Below, in pieces: positions 23,956-33,510 of a DNA stretch of 42,887 nucleotides. The notes under the pieces were generated by a model. It was not told the DNA's origin. It did not search any database and saw only the letters and a list, made by a program, of their open reading frames with translations. A program made the translations under genes and the position numbers. The stretch covers positions 1-42,887 of the forward strand of contig NZ_JBLXIJ010000012.1 of NCBI RefSeq assembly GCF_048269545.1. Direction: 5' to 3'. Position 1 is the first letter of the stretch, and the number at the start of each line of letters is the position of its first letter. The stretch comes from Halpernia sp048269545 (lineage in GTDB: Bacteria > Bacteroidota > Bacteroidia > Flavobacteriales > Weeksellaceae).

Positions 23956-24735
23956 TTAAAAATCTTTATTCACACCCATTCCAAACAATGCAAAATCTAA
24001 AACTGCGGGATCTTCTGGATTGTACTTCCTAATGGTTAAATCTAATTCTTCCACCGCTTTCCAATCGTTTTGCGTACGATTTAAAAGTCCTAATTCACGT
24101 GAAATATTTGCGGTATGAACATCTAATGGAATTGATAAATATTGTGGATTTAAATTGTTCCAAATTCCAAAATCTACTCTTTTCAAATCTTTGCGAACCA
24201 TCCAACGCAGAAACATTATCAATCTTTTTGCTGCAGAATTCTTGTAAGTTGAACTCACGTGTTTCGAAGATCTTCCAGAATTTTCTCGCAAAAAATAGGT
24301 GCGAAATCTTTCTAAAGAATGATAAAAATTGGTTTCATTTTCCTTTAAAAGAAACAAATCTTCAAGACTTTCAAAACTCTGATAAATTCTTTTTAAATTA
24401 ATTAAAAAATTAGAAAAATCTTCACCATTAAAGGTTCGATGAATCGCTTTATTTTCAAGAATTTTTAAATCTTTTTCCGTGAAATTTTGGATAAAATCAT
24501 AAGGCGAATTATCCATAAAATCCAGCATTTTCTGTGCTGAATTTAAAATAGATTTTCGGTTTCCCCATGAAATTGTCGCAGTTAAAAAGCCTGAAATTTC
24601 TATATCTTGTTTTAGTGAAAAACGATGCGGAATGCTTATTGGATCTAGTTCTATAAAATCTGGATGATTGTATTGTTCCGCTTTTTCATTTAATAATAAA
24701 AAAACTTCATCCAAATTTACTTTGTTTTTGCTCAT
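23956..24735 (-). CDS. TIGR02757 family protein (DUF2400)
   Basis: This 259-residue cytoplasmic protein has ITGFLTAT-like sequence (EISGFLTATISWGNRKSIL), then KRLIMFLRWMVRKD...DFGIWNNLNPQYLSIPLDVHTANISRELGL and a C-terminal DPAVLDFALFGMGVNK. This pattern fits TIGR02757, a family with helix-hairpin-helix DNA glycosylase-like features but no established function. It overlaps rnz by 4 bases (ATGA), a sign of translational coupling. Confidence 0.85.
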   Translation of the reverse strand: MSKNKVNLDEVFLLLNEKAEQYNHPDFIELDPISIPHRFSLKQDIEISGFLTATISWGNRKSILNSAQKMLDFMDNSPYDFIQNFTEKDLKILENKAIHRTFNGEDFSNFLINLKRIYQSFESLEDLFLLKENETNFYHSLERFRTYFLRENSGRSSKHVSSTYKNSAAKRLIMFLRWMVRKDLKRVDFGIWNNLNPQYLSIPLDVHTANISRELGLLNRTQNDWKAVEELDLTIRKYNPEDPAVLDFALFGMGVNKDF

Positions 24736-25649
24736 TCTAATTTAATAGTTTCCAAGGCTTTTGGTAAAAATGTAGCAGGAAAAATTTGTCTTGCTTCATC
24801 TGTAAACACACTCAAATCTCCATATCGATTAGAAAAATGACCTAAAATTAATTTTTTTACGTTCGCAGCTTTTGCAATTTGAGCCGCTTCAAATGCAGTT
24901 GTATGTCCTGTATAATCTGCCATTTCTTTTAAATTATGTAAAAAAGTAGATTCGTGATACAATACATTTACATTTTTAATTATTGGAATTACATCTTCTA
25001 AATACCGAGTATCACTGCAAAAAGCGTAAGAAATTGGTGGAGATGGTTCGGTTGTCAATTTTTCATTTTTTAAAACGTAACCATCAGAAAGTTCAAAATC
25101 TTTTCCGTTTTTAATATTTTGATAATCGCAGGTTTCAATTTCAGAATATTTTGAAATTTCTGACATATTTAAATGCCGTTCTTTTTCCTTCTCTTTAAAT
25201 ATATAACCGTTGCAATATATCCTGTGATTTAAAGGTATTGTGAAGACTTCTACTCTATTATCTTCATAAATTTTTTCGGAATAATTTTTATTTAATTCGT
25301 GGTAAATTATTTCAAAACCACGGTAAGTTTCGGTAATTCTAAAAATAGTTTCAAGCATTTCTTTTATTCCTTCCGGACCATAAACATTTAAAGGTTTATC
25401 TCTACCCAAAAGTCTGAAAGATGCGATTAAACCAGGCAAACCAAAACAATGATCGCCATGTAAATGTGAAATAAAAATATGATTTATTTTAGAAAATCTC
25501 ACCTTTGCTTTTCTCAACTGAACTTGAGTTCCTTCTCCACAATCAATCAGAAAATGGCGATCTTCCATTTCTAAAAACTGAGCAGTTGGAGATGTATTAA
25601 TGGTTGGAATTGCAGAATTAAAACCAAGAATTGTAAGATAAGAACTCAA
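24732..25649 (-). CDS. rnz: Ribonuclease Z
   Basis: This 305-residue metallo-beta-lactamase-fold endonuclease trims tRNA 3' trailers. The metal motif is H62-L-H64-G-D66-H67 (SHLHGDHCFGLPGLI). Other ligands are in AFCSDTRY and ILGHFSNRY, and the tRNA-processing motif TGHTTAFEAAQIAK is present. The start is an unusual TTG at 25649-25647 (SSYLTILGFNSAIPT), because the family normally begins just there and the next Met is too far in. It overlaps the downstream TIGR02757 gene by 4 bases. Confidence 0.94.
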   Translation of the reverse strand: MSSYLTILGFNSAIPTINTSPTAQFLEMEDRHFLIDCGEGTQVQLRKAKVRFSKINHIFISHLHGDHCFGLPGLIASFRLLGRDKPLNVYGPEGIKEMLETIFRITETYRGFEIIYHELNKNYSEKIYEDNRVEVFTIPLNHRIYCNGYIFKEKEKERHLNMSEISKYSEIETCDYQNIKNGKDFELSDGYVLKNEKLTTEPSPPISYAFCSDTRYLEDVIPIIKNVNVLYHESTFLHNLKEMADYTGHTTAFEAAQIAKAANVKKLILGHFSNRYGDLSVFTDEARQIFPATFLPKALETIKLE

Positions 25650-25679
25650 AATATTTGCTTAAGAATTTGAAGTTACAAA

Positions 25680-26261
25680 TTATAACTTATTTTCCACATT
25701 TAAAAACTGAATAAATTGGTCTAAAGCAAGCTTACGATGGCTAATTTTATTTTTATCTTCCGCGTGCATTTCCGCAAAAGTTTGGTTTTGATCTTCCGGC
25801 GTAAAAATTGGATCGTAACCAAAACCCTCTTCACCAAAAGTTTTTTCTGTAATATTTCCATAAACTCTGCCTTCAAAAAAATGTTCTCCATTTTCATCTT
25901 TGTAGCAAAGCATAGAAACAAAATAAGCTTTTCTATTGGGTTCGTCTTTTAATTCTTCTAAAACTTTGGCAATATTTTTCTTAAAATCATGATTTCCTGC
26001 ATACCGCGCAGAAAAAATTCCCGGTCTTCCATCTAAAGCTTCAACAACTAAACCAGAATCATCGCCCAAACTTGGTTTTCCGGTTTTTTCGAAACAATAT
26101 TTTGCTTTTATTAATGCATTTTCCTGAAAGGTTTTTCCGTCTTCTACAATTTCATCATTAATATCATAATCCGTTAAACTTGTGACTAAATATTCTGTGC
26201 CTAAAATTTGTTGAATTTCTTCTTTTTTGTGAAGATTATGTGTTGCAACTAAAAGTTCCAT
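25680..26261 (-). CDS. rdgB: Non-canonical purine NTP pyrophosphatase (RdgB/HAM1)
   Basis: This 193-residue house-cleaning enzyme hydrolyses dITP, ITP and XTP to the monophosphates. Family signatures are THNLHKKEEI at the N-terminus, LGDDSGLVVEALDGRPGI with the catalytic Asp pair, SARYAG, EEGFGYDPIF and ISHRKLAL. It lies 30 bases upstream of rnz on the same strand. Confidence 0.95.
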   Translation of the reverse strand: MELLVATHNLHKKEEIQQILGTEYLVTSLTDYDINDEIVEDGKTFQENALIKAKYCFEKTGKPSLGDDSGLVVEALDGRPGIFSARYAGNHDFKKNIAKVLEELKDEPNRKAYFVSMLCYKDENGEHFFEGRVYGNITEKTFGEEGFGYDPIFTPEDQNQTFAEMHAEDKNKISHRKLALDQFIQFLNVENKL

Positions 26262-26326
26262 TATTAATTCTGTTTTATTTTAATTCGTTTGATAGTGAAG
26301 TTGTCTAATATTGTTAAAAAAATTCC

Positions 26327-27154
26327 TTAATTATCTTGATAAACTACTTTGTTTCGGTGCATAAAATAATAATAGGAAGTCCCAAATAATACTAAACCAA
26401 TGAGTAAAATATAAATTTCTGAGACACCAAAACCTTGAGTAAAACTTTGGCCTTTTGTAAAAATGATTAACATTGCTGCAATAAAATTATTAAAAGCGTG
26501 AAGTAAAATTGACATTAATAAAGATTCTGTTTTCCAATACACCAATCCTAAAACTAAGCCAAGCAAAAATGCGCCCAAAAATTGCCACGGATAACCGTGA
26601 ATTGCACCAAAAATTAAAGCTGAAAAAACAATGGCTTTTTTAGGATTCATACCTTTGTTTAGCATTGCTCTTAAAATAATCCCACGAAATAAAATCTCTT
26701 CTAAAAGCGGTGCAAAAACAGCAACCATAATTAGCATTGCAACATGATCCACTGAAATGGAATTCATTTGCGCCATAAATTTTAAATAAAGCCAACCGAA
26801 AAACGGACCTGTTGTAGGAATTAAATTAGTTAAATATTCAGAAATCAACATCATTCCGAACATCATCGGAAAGATTAAAAAATAAGTAAGAAATGGTTTT
26901 GAAGAAAAATTGAAATTAAGTTTATAACCTTTTGGTCTGGTTACAAATAAATCAAAAAATAAAATCGGCAAACCTAAACTTAAAAGATACGCAATCAACA
27001 GAAAACTGGAAGAAGACTGGAAATCTGATTTTAAAACATAAATATAAAATGCCATTATAAAACCAAGTACAATTTGTGCAGCAAAATAACCGCCCAATAA
27101 AATACCGATTTCACGCCAACCAATCGTAAAATTATTTTTTTTGAATGTTTCCAA
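26327..27154 (-). CDS. CPBP-family intramembrane metalloprotease
   Basis: This 275-residue polytopic membrane protein has all CPBP (Abi) motifs: EEILFR (E152-E153...R157), FGAIH (F182...H186) and HAFNN (H219, N223). Family members are membrane-embedded proteases related to Rce1, and some give self-immunity to bacteriocins; a role here is unknown. The frame opens with TTG at 27154 (ETFKKNNFTIGWREIG). The next Met is inside a helix, so TTG is the likely start. Confidence 0.88.
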   Translation of the reverse strand: METFKKNNFTIGWREIGILLGGYFAAQIVLGFIMAFYIYVLKSDFQSSSSFLLIAYLLSLGLPILFFDLFVTRPKGYKLNFNFSSKPFLTYFLIFPMMFGMMLISEYLTNLIPTTGPFFGWLYLKFMAQMNSISVDHVAMLIMVAVFAPLLEEILFRGIILRAMLNKGMNPKKAIVFSALIFGAIHGYPWQFLGAFLLGLVLGLVYWKTESLLMSILLHAFNNFIAAMLIIFTKGQSFTQGFGVSEIYILLIGLVLFGTSYYYFMHRNKVVYQDN

Positions 27155-27168
27155 TAATTAAATTTTCA

Positions 27169-27176
27169 CAAAGATA
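27169..27176 (-). promoter_or_regulatory. Probable -7 box of the CPBP gene
   Basis: The minus strand reads TATCTTTG, a perfect TAnnTTTG match, 15 bases before the TTG start. This leaves a leader of only about 9 bases and supports the TTG start. Confidence 0.45.
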
Positions 27177-27263
27177 AATTAAAATTGAAGAAAAACTTCT
27201 AAGGAACGAACCCGGTATTATATTCAGAATGTTTATTACAAATTCATTTAAAAAGGGAAAAAA

Positions 27264-27875
27264 TTAATTTTTTCGAATGATTTCTTTTATATAAATTTTA
27301 AAATCAAGTTCCATAAAAGTAATAAAAGGAAAACCGTCTCCATCAGTAAAACGAATCGCTTTGGAACCATCTGCATTTTCCATAATTGGACCGTCAAGAA
27401 AATAATCATTTCCGTTAATATTTTTTATCCATCTTATATAAGTAGAATTAGTGGTTGGACTTGTATCTGTTTGTAGAGTTTCAAAATGTTCTGCAGGAGA
27501 ATTTATGCCATTTATAAAAAAATCTGCACATCCTTTTTCAGCTTCATTCATCATTTTTTTACTTGCAAAAACAGAAGTTTGATCGGTAAGATTCACATTT
27601 CCACCAGAAAATCTATTGTACATTGCAGTGGCATTATTTAGCGCTTCTTCATTCATCGAAATAGTTCCGGTTTTATTCGCAGGTTCAGTCATTTTATACT
27701 CAAACGTAATTCCACTCGAACTTAATTTTGTTGGAGTTACAATGAAATCGTATTCCACATTTCCCGCTTCAACTTGGTAAACCAATTGATCTCCGACTTG
27801 TATTTTATACGCAATTTGCGCAAAAAGAAACGTGTTACTAAAAATAAGTAACAGTAAAATTGTAAGTTTTTTCAT
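27264..27875 (-). CDS. Secreted protein of unknown function
   Basis: I start this at ATG 27875, giving 203 residues; 18 upstream codons are probably leader. The signal peptide is MKKLTILLLLIFSNTFLFAQ. The mature protein is beta-rich with IQVGDQLVYQVE and KTGTISMNEEALNNATAMYNRF, and the end is VFYI-like with ITFMELDFKIYIKEIIRK. I do not recognise it. No neighbour suggests a role. Confidence 0.7.
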   Translation of the reverse strand: MKKLTILLLLIFSNTFLFAQIAYKIQVGDQLVYQVEAGNVEYDFIVTPTKLSSSGITFEYKMTEPANKTGTISMNEEALNNATAMYNRFSGGNVNLTDQTSVFASKKMMNEAEKGCADFFINGINSPAEHFETLQTDTSPTTNSTYIRWIKNINGNDYFLDGPIMENADGSKAIRFTDGDGFPFITFMELDFKIYIKEIIRKN

Positions 27876-28217
27876 AATCCGAATTATTAAAATTGAAATA
27901 TTTATCATTGTAAAATTCGATAATACCACATTACTTTACAATAAGGCAATTGTCGTATTTTTAATTTCTTTCTCATTAATTACTTTTAAAAATAATCTAT
28001 TTATTTGAAATTAAATAAATGCTTTAAATTTTTTTTAACGAAATCCTCTTTTATTTTCATACCAAAAGATCGTTTTCATTTTCCATAAAAAAACACGATT
28101 TTTGCAATCTGAATTTTACGACAAAAGAGAAAATATTATTTTGTTGATTAAATTTAGATAAAGTTTACAAAAGATTTGAATTTAAAATTCAGAATCAAAA
28201 AATTTAAAATTTCATAA
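27876..28217. other. AT-rich divergent intergenic region
   Basis: This region separates the secreted unknown protein (minus) from prfC (plus) and must hold both promoters. I find no perfect TAnnTTTG box for prfC; CGATTTTTGC near 28101 is the nearest. No RNA gene or terminator is apparent. Confidence 0.5.
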
Positions 28218-29828
28218 ATGTCTTTACAAAAAGAAATCAATAAAAGGAAAACCTTTGGAATTATTTCGCATCCAGATGCCGGTAAAACGACTTTAACAGA
28301 AAAGCTATTGCTTTTTGGTGGCGCAATTCAGGAAGCGGGCGCGGTAAAATCAAATAAAATAAAAAAAGGTGCAACTTCCGATTTTATGGAAATCGAGCGG
28401 CAAAGAGGGATTTCTGTGGCAACTTCTGTTTTGGCTTTTGAATACAAAAATTATAAAATAAATATTCTCGATACGCCCGGTCACAAAGATTTTGCGGAAG
28501 ATACTTACCGAACTTTAACGGCTGTAGATTCCGTAATTGTCGTGATAGACGTGGCAAAAGGTGTAGAAGAGCAAACTGAAAAATTAGTTCAAGTTTGTAG
28601 AATGCGGAATATTCCGATGTTGGTTTTCATTAATAAATTGGATAGAGAAGGAAAAGATGCGTTTGATTTATTAGATGAAGTAGAACAAAAATTAGGTTTA
28701 CGAACTTGTCCTCTTTCGCTTCCAATCGGAATGGGCGAAAGTTTCCAGGGAATTTATAATATTTGGGAAAATAATATTCAATTATTTTTAGAGGAAAAAA
28801 AACAAAGAGTAAGCGAAACCATTAAGTTTGATAATATTAATGATGAAAGTATCGATGAAGTTATCGGTAAGAAAGCAGCGGAAACATTGCGTGAAGAATT
28901 GGAATTAATTCAGGAGGTATATCCACCTTTTAATAGAGAGGAATATCTTTCAGGTGAATTACAGCCGGTCTTTTTCGGTTCTGCTTTAAATAATTTTGGT
29001 GTTCGGGAATTGCTTGATGCATTTATAGAAATTGCGCCAAAACCGCAACCAAAGAATTCAGATATTCGTTTAGTAAAACCCGAAGAAAATGATTTTACAG
29101 GATTTGTCTTTAAAATCCACGCAAATATGGATCCGAAACACCGCGACCGTTTGGCGTTCGTGAAAATCGTTTCGGGAACTTTTAAAAGAAATGAAAATTA
29201 TCTTTTGGTGCGTGATGGTAAAAAATTAAAATTTTCTTCGCCAAACGCCTTTTTTGCCGACAAAAAAGAAATAGTGGAAGAAAGTTTTCCGGGTGATATT
29301 GTTGGACTTCACGATACTGGAAATTTTAGAATTGGAGATACTTTAACTGCTGGAGAAAAAATTAATTTTAAAGGAATTCCCAATTTTTCACCGGAACATT
29401 TTAGATATATCAATAACTCTGATCCATTAAAAGCGAAACAATTAAATAAAGGAATTGACCAATTAATGGATGAAGGTGTCGCTCAATTGTTTACAATGGA
29501 AATGAATAACCGTAAAATTATCGGAACAGTTGGCGCGTTGCAATATGAAGTTATTCAATACAGATTGGAACATGAATATGGTGCAAAATGTAGTTATGAA
29601 CCACTTTCCATTCATAAAGCGTGTTGGATCGAAGCCGATGAAAAATCCGAAGAATTTAAAGAATTTGCGCGTTTAAAACAACGTTTTTTAGCAAGAGACA
29701 AATTTAACCAACTGGTATTTTTAGCAGATTCTTCTTTCACAATCCATATGACGCAGGAAAAATTCCCGAATGTGAAACTGCATTTTATAAGTGAGTTTAG
29801 AAATGCGGATAATTTTGAGAAGATTTAG
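28218..29828 (+). CDS. prfC: Peptide chain release factor 3
   Basis: This 536-residue translational GTPase recycles RF1/RF2 from the ribosome after termination. GTP-binding motifs are SHPDAGKTT (17-25), RQRGIS, DTPGHKDF and NKLDRE. The region after the G domain contains FTGFVFKIHANMDPKHRDR, typical of RF3 domain II, and HFISEFRNADN at the end. Length matches the family. A short membrane protein gene follows after 5 bases. Confidence 0.95.
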   Translation: MSLQKEINKRKTFGIISHPDAGKTTLTEKLLLFGGAIQEAGAVKSNKIKKGATSDFMEIERQRGISVATSVLAFEYKNYKINILDTPGHKDFAEDTYRTLTAVDSVIVVIDVAKGVEEQTEKLVQVCRMRNIPMLVFINKLDREGKDAFDLLDEVEQKLGLRTCPLSLPIGMGESFQGIYNIWENNIQLFLEEKKQRVSETIKFDNINDESIDEVIGKKAAETLREELELIQEVYPPFNREEYLSGELQPVFFGSALNNFGVRELLDAFIEIAPKPQPKNSDIRLVKPEENDFTGFVFKIHANMDPKHRDRLAFVKIVSGTFKRNENYLLVRDGKKLKFSSPNAFFADKKEIVEESFPGDIVGLHDTGNFRIGDTLTAGEKINFKGIPNFSPEHFRYINNSDPLKAKQLNKGIDQLMDEGVAQLFTMEMNNRKIIGTVGALQYEVIQYRLEHEYGAKCSYEPLSIHKACWIEADEKSEEFKEFARLKQRFLARDKFNQLVFLADSSFTIHMTQEKFPNVKLHFISEFRNADNFEKI

Positions 29829-29833
29829 TTTTA

Positions 29834-30565
29834 ATGCTAAAATTTCAAACCATAAAAAGAAAATCTTGGATCGGGGAAATAACTTGGTCGCAATATCTTG
29901 CACTCGGACCGTTTATCTTATTATTTCTTTTCGCATTATATGGCGAAATTTTAACTAAATGTTTTCACTCAACTATTGAAATAAAAGATGGAACATCAAA
30001 TTTATTAATATTTGTTTTCATTATTTGTTTACTATTTGGTTATATATCAAATATGTCACCAGTTACATATCAAAATTTAAATGCTTTTATAATAGGAAAA
30101 GTTATTTTTGATGAAAAATATATTTCAATAAATAATAAAATTATAAACTTTAATGAAATTTCAAAACTAAATGTAAAGGCTAATTATTACAAAGGTCAGC
30201 GCATTTTACCCTCTGTTTTATATAGTAGAATTTATGAGCCTTATTTTCAAATTGGAAAAAATAATTTTGTTGAAATTCTTGCTAAAAATAACGAAAAAAT
30301 TAAAGTAGAATTTTTAATTAATTCAAAATATGATATTGAAAGTCTTAATGATTATTTTGCGAAAACGGTAATTGAAAACAAAATCAATTTAGATTTAAAT
30401 AAACTTTACAATCTTCCTGAAAATATTAAAAACACTGAATATTTTAAAAATTTTGTCGCCGATTTATTAATTAAAAAAGAAATCGAATGTGGCTATGGAA
30501 TTTCATTAATTGGTTATAATTCTGACCAAGGAGCAAAATTATTACGCGAAAAATATTGTAGTTAA
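29834..30565 (+). CDS. Membrane protein with PH-like domain, unknown function
   Basis: This 243-residue protein has two N-terminal membrane helices (about 23-42 and 57-75). A cytoplasmic region follows with the short-strand pattern of bacterial PH-like domains (KVIFDEKYISINNKIINFNEISKLNV...NFVEILAKNNEKIKVEFLI). It is very rich in Asn, Lys and Ile. I know no specific family. It starts 5 bases after prfC, so is probably cotranscribed, and ends 1 base before the convergent DUF2891 gene. Confidence 0.65.
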   Translation: MLKFQTIKRKSWIGEITWSQYLALGPFILLFLFALYGEILTKCFHSTIEIKDGTSNLLIFVFIICLLFGYISNMSPVTYQNLNAFIIGKVIFDEKYISINNKIINFNEISKLNVKANYYKGQRILPSVLYSRIYEPYFQIGKNNFVEILAKNNEKIKVEFLINSKYDIESLNDYFAKTVIENKINLDLNKLYNLPENIKNTEYFKNFVADLLIKKEIECGYGISLIGYNSDQGAKLLREKYCS

Positions 30566-30566
30566 A

Positions 30567-31637
30567 TTATTCATTCGAAAGCGCATAAACCGCAAAACTC
30601 GCCAACCAATGATCTCCGCCATAATTTCCTGCGAAAACCAAAGGCAATCCATTTTCCAGAAAAACATTAGCAGTTTTTTTGAATTTTTCTTTTAACGGAT
30701 GATTTTTAGGTAATACATCGGAAATACCTTTCATACACCAGGCTTTTGTAAAAGACAATCCAACCAAATGAACCGTTTGAAAATCATTAATATCACTAAT
30801 TACGGGGATTTTAGAAATATTTTCAATACTTCTTTTATTATAAAATTGATTTAACCAAGTTACAAATTCATTTTGCGGAAGAATTCTCCGCATTAAACCT
30901 GCAATTTCTAGACTTGGCGAGAAAAAATCACTTCCGTCCGGTTCTAAATAAGCAGGCGTATCTTTATCTTTTAAATAAAAATATTTTGTCTTTTCTACCA
31001 ACATTTTCTCGAAATCTTTATCGCCGGTCGCTCTCGCCAAATCTAATGCAAAAGACATTGCAAACGCGGTATTTGGATGAACGCCGGTTCTGTTTGGATA
31101 CGTTTGTTTGGGTAAATAATTTTTCCAAAGTCTCAGAATTTCATCGGTTAAAGGTTTTAAATTTTTATGCCAGATTTTGGCTTTCGGATTGTCCCAAAAT
31201 GCCAATTCTTCATCTAATTTTAAAAGCCTCGCCCATCCATAAGTTCTTTCGAAATTTTGTGAAACTTCATATTTTGTGAAATAATCAGCTTCTTTTTTCA
31301 TTTTATCAGTCTGAAATGAATTATCTAAAATAGCTATAATTTCTGCAGATTTTGCAAAACTTGTTTTAGTTTTTAAAATTTTTACCAACATCCAATGTCC
31401 ATGAACAGAAGAATGCCAATCAAAACAACCATAAAAAATAGGATGTAATTCTTGCGGTGTTAAAACTGCTTCTTCCGCATTATTAATAATATGTGCTGTT
31501 TTATTTGGATATTGCTGATTGATACAAAGCATTGGTTTTTCCGCCAATTTTGCTGCAACTTCATCAGTGAATTCAATATTTTTTTGTGCGAAAACTGTTG
31601 CACTAATTAGCAAAAATAAAAAAGAAAAATTTTTCAT
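30567..31637 (-). CDS. DUF2891 family secreted protein
   Basis: This 356-residue protein has a signal peptide (MKNFSFLFLLISATVFAQ). Family-type sequence includes HPIFYGCFDWHSSVHGHWMLVKIL near residue 66, YGWARLLKLDEEL, and WCMKGISD...FAGNYGGDHWLASFAVYAL at the end. Conserved His, Trp and Asp residues and the helical look suggest an alpha/alpha-barrel enzyme, but no activity is established for DUF2891 as far as I know. Confidence 0.87.
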   Translation of the reverse strand: MKNFSFLFLLISATVFAQKNIEFTDEVAAKLAEKPMLCINQQYPNKTAHIINNAEEAVLTPQELHPIFYGCFDWHSSVHGHWMLVKILKTKTSFAKSAEIIAILDNSFQTDKMKKEADYFTKYEVSQNFERTYGWARLLKLDEELAFWDNPKAKIWHKNLKPLTDEILRLWKNYLPKQTYPNRTGVHPNTAFAMSFALDLARATGDKDFEKMLVEKTKYFYLKDKDTPAYLEPDGSDFFSPSLEIAGLMRRILPQNEFVTWLNQFYNKRSIENISKIPVISDINDFQTVHLVGLSFTKAWCMKGISDVLPKNHPLKEKFKKTANVFLENGLPLVFAGNYGGDHWLASFAVYALSNE

Positions 31638-31777
31638 AGATGAAATTTAAAGTATTCAGTTATAAAAATAAAAATTTAGTTTCATTTTCCCTATGTTTTA
31701 AAAAAATATTATTTTAAAAACTTAAAATATACAAATCAAAATCGCATTCAAAATTAAATTGTATAAGTTCAATTCAT

Positions 31778-31785
31778 TATCTTTG
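31778..31785 (+). promoter_or_regulatory. Probable -7 box of the EamA transporter gene
   Basis: TATCTTTG is a perfect TAnnTTTG match, 22 bases before the ATG at 31807. ATTG (31758-31761), about 16 bases upstream, may serve as a -33 element. Confidence 0.5.
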
Positions 31786-31806
31786 TCGTCTTTTTAAAAA
31801 AATAAA

Positions 31807-32757
31807 ATGGTAAATAATTCAGTATTGAAAGGTGTTTTTTTAGTTGCATTGGGCGCGACAAGTTATGGGATGCTTGCAACTTTTGTGAAAATGGCTTATG
31901 AAGAAGGTTACACTACGGCAGAAATTACATTTTCACAATTCTCTTTTGGTATCATTGCAATGCTTTTAATTAATCTATTTTTAAAAAAGAAAAACAAAAA
32001 TACCGCAGAAAAAGCTTCAAAGAAAAATATTAGACAACTTATGTTGGCGGGAAGTTCCACAGGAATGACAAGTATTTTTTATTATTTGGCAGTAAAATTT
32101 GATATTCCAGTTTCTATCGCCATCGTTTTATTAATGCAAACTGTTTGGATGGGTGTAGTTTTAGAAATGATTTTAGAGAAAAAAATACCATCCACTTTAA
32201 AAATTATTGCAGTTGTAATTGTCTTAATTGGAACCGCTTTAGCGACGAATTTAATGAATACTTCTGTTCATCTTAATCCAATTGGTTTATTTTTCGGTTT
32301 ATTAGCAGCTGCTTCTTTCACAACAACTATGTTTACAGCCAATAGAATTGCTGTAAATATTTCTTCAGCGCAAAGAAGTTTATACATGCTTTTTGGCGGT
32401 GGAATTTTAGTTTTAATTTTTACAATAATTACTCAAATTTTACCAAGTCAATCTGAAAGCTTTAATCATTTAATGGGAATTTTTTCTACACCTAAAGAAT
32501 TTAATTTTATGATTTTCGCAAAATGGGCGATTGTTTTATCTTTATTTGGAACAGTGATTCCGCCACTTTTGTTAAATGCAGGATTTCCTTTAACAGGAAT
32601 TGGTTTGGGAAGTATTGTTTCTTCTTTAGAACTTCCGGTTTCTGTGATGATGGCTTTCACTTTATTGCACGAACACGTCGCTTTTTCCCAATGGATTGGG
32701 ATTTCTTTGATTATTGCTGCAATTGTAATAATGAATGTGAAATGGAAAAGGGTTTAG
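31807..32757 (+). CDS. EamA/DMT-family transporter
   Basis: This 316-residue membrane protein has ten hydrophobic segments in two repeats of the EamA fold. It opens GVFLVALGATSYGMLATFVKMAYEEG, and the second repeat includes LGSIVSSLELPVSVMMAFTLLHE, the usual helix 8-9 signature. It probably exports or imports a small metabolite; the substrate is unknown. It stands alone between two minus-strand genes. Confidence 0.9.
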   Translation: MVNNSVLKGVFLVALGATSYGMLATFVKMAYEEGYTTAEITFSQFSFGIIAMLLINLFLKKKNKNTAEKASKKNIRQLMLAGSSTGMTSIFYYLAVKFDIPVSIAIVLLMQTVWMGVVLEMILEKKIPSTLKIIAVVIVLIGTALATNLMNTSVHLNPIGLFFGLLAAASFTTTMFTANRIAVNISSAQRSLYMLFGGGILVLIFTIITQILPSQSESFNHLMGIFSTPKEFNFMIFAKWAIVLSLFGTVIPPLLLNAGFPLTGIGLGSIVSSLELPVSVMMAFTLLHEHVAFSQWIGISLIIAAIVIMNVKWKRV

Positions 32758-32763
32758 AATTGC

Positions 32764-33324
32764 TTATTGATCATAAAATCTTCTGGTATCTAAATTCCCA
32801 TCATCACGTCTTGTAAGGATTGTTACGGAATTAAAATATTTTTTTCCGTTGCTTATCATAAAATAATAAACAACATCATCATCGATTGTTTTTTTAATAA
32901 TTTTACGAGGATTATAAGTGATATTTTCTTCTTGAATTTTGTAGCCATTAAAACTGTAAGAATTATTGGATGGAATATATTGTATTGATGATTCATCAAT
33001 TTGGAAAGTGTCTTCTCTTTTCACATGAGTTTCTGTGGTAGCTCCACCTGTGGAAACTCTTTCATTTAAAATATAAACAAAAGTTCGTTCTTTTGGCCAG
33101 AATCTAAAAGAATTAAGACCAAAAGCCTTAAAGCCTTCTATTTTTTTTATCAATTTGCCAGAATTATCTGTTATAAAATGATAATAATAATCGGAAGGCA
33201 TTGAATCAAATTTTTCTACCATATCTGAAAAAGTTGCTTTTTCAGTTTTTATTTGAGATTTTGCATTCAATGTAATTAGGCAGAAAAAAATTGCCAAGAA
33301 GTTAGTTATAAATAATTTTGACAT
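32764..33324 (-). CDS. Secreted protein of unknown function
   Basis: From ATG 33324 the product has 186 residues (MSKLFITNFLAIFFCLITLN as signal peptide, cleaved near AKS-Q). A TTG 5 codons upstream is possible. The mature part includes FHFITDNSG-like YYYHFITDNSGKLIKKIEG and a GYKIQEENI stretch, with mixed beta-strands. No family recognised. It ends 6 bases from the convergent EamA transporter gene. Confidence 0.65.
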   Translation of the reverse strand: MSKLFITNFLAIFFCLITLNAKSQIKTEKATFSDMVEKFDSMPSDYYYHFITDNSGKLIKKIEGFKAFGLNSFRFWPKERTFVYILNERVSTGGATTETHVKREDTFQIDESSIQYIPSNNSYSFNGYKIQEENITYNPRKIIKKTIDDDVVYYFMISNGKKYFNSVTILTRRDDGNLDTRRFYDQ

Positions 33325-33510
33325 AGCTTCTAGTTTCAAGTGAAATTTATTTATTCAAAACAGTTTATTCTTATTTAATCATATAAAAAGATAAAATTAA
33401 TAATTTTTTATATTATTTTTAAAATTACTTTTTAAATGTAAGTAAGAGAACAAATATGAAATTAATTCGTAAATGTAATTTCTTCCCAATGAAAAAGAAT
33501 TCCCAAACTT

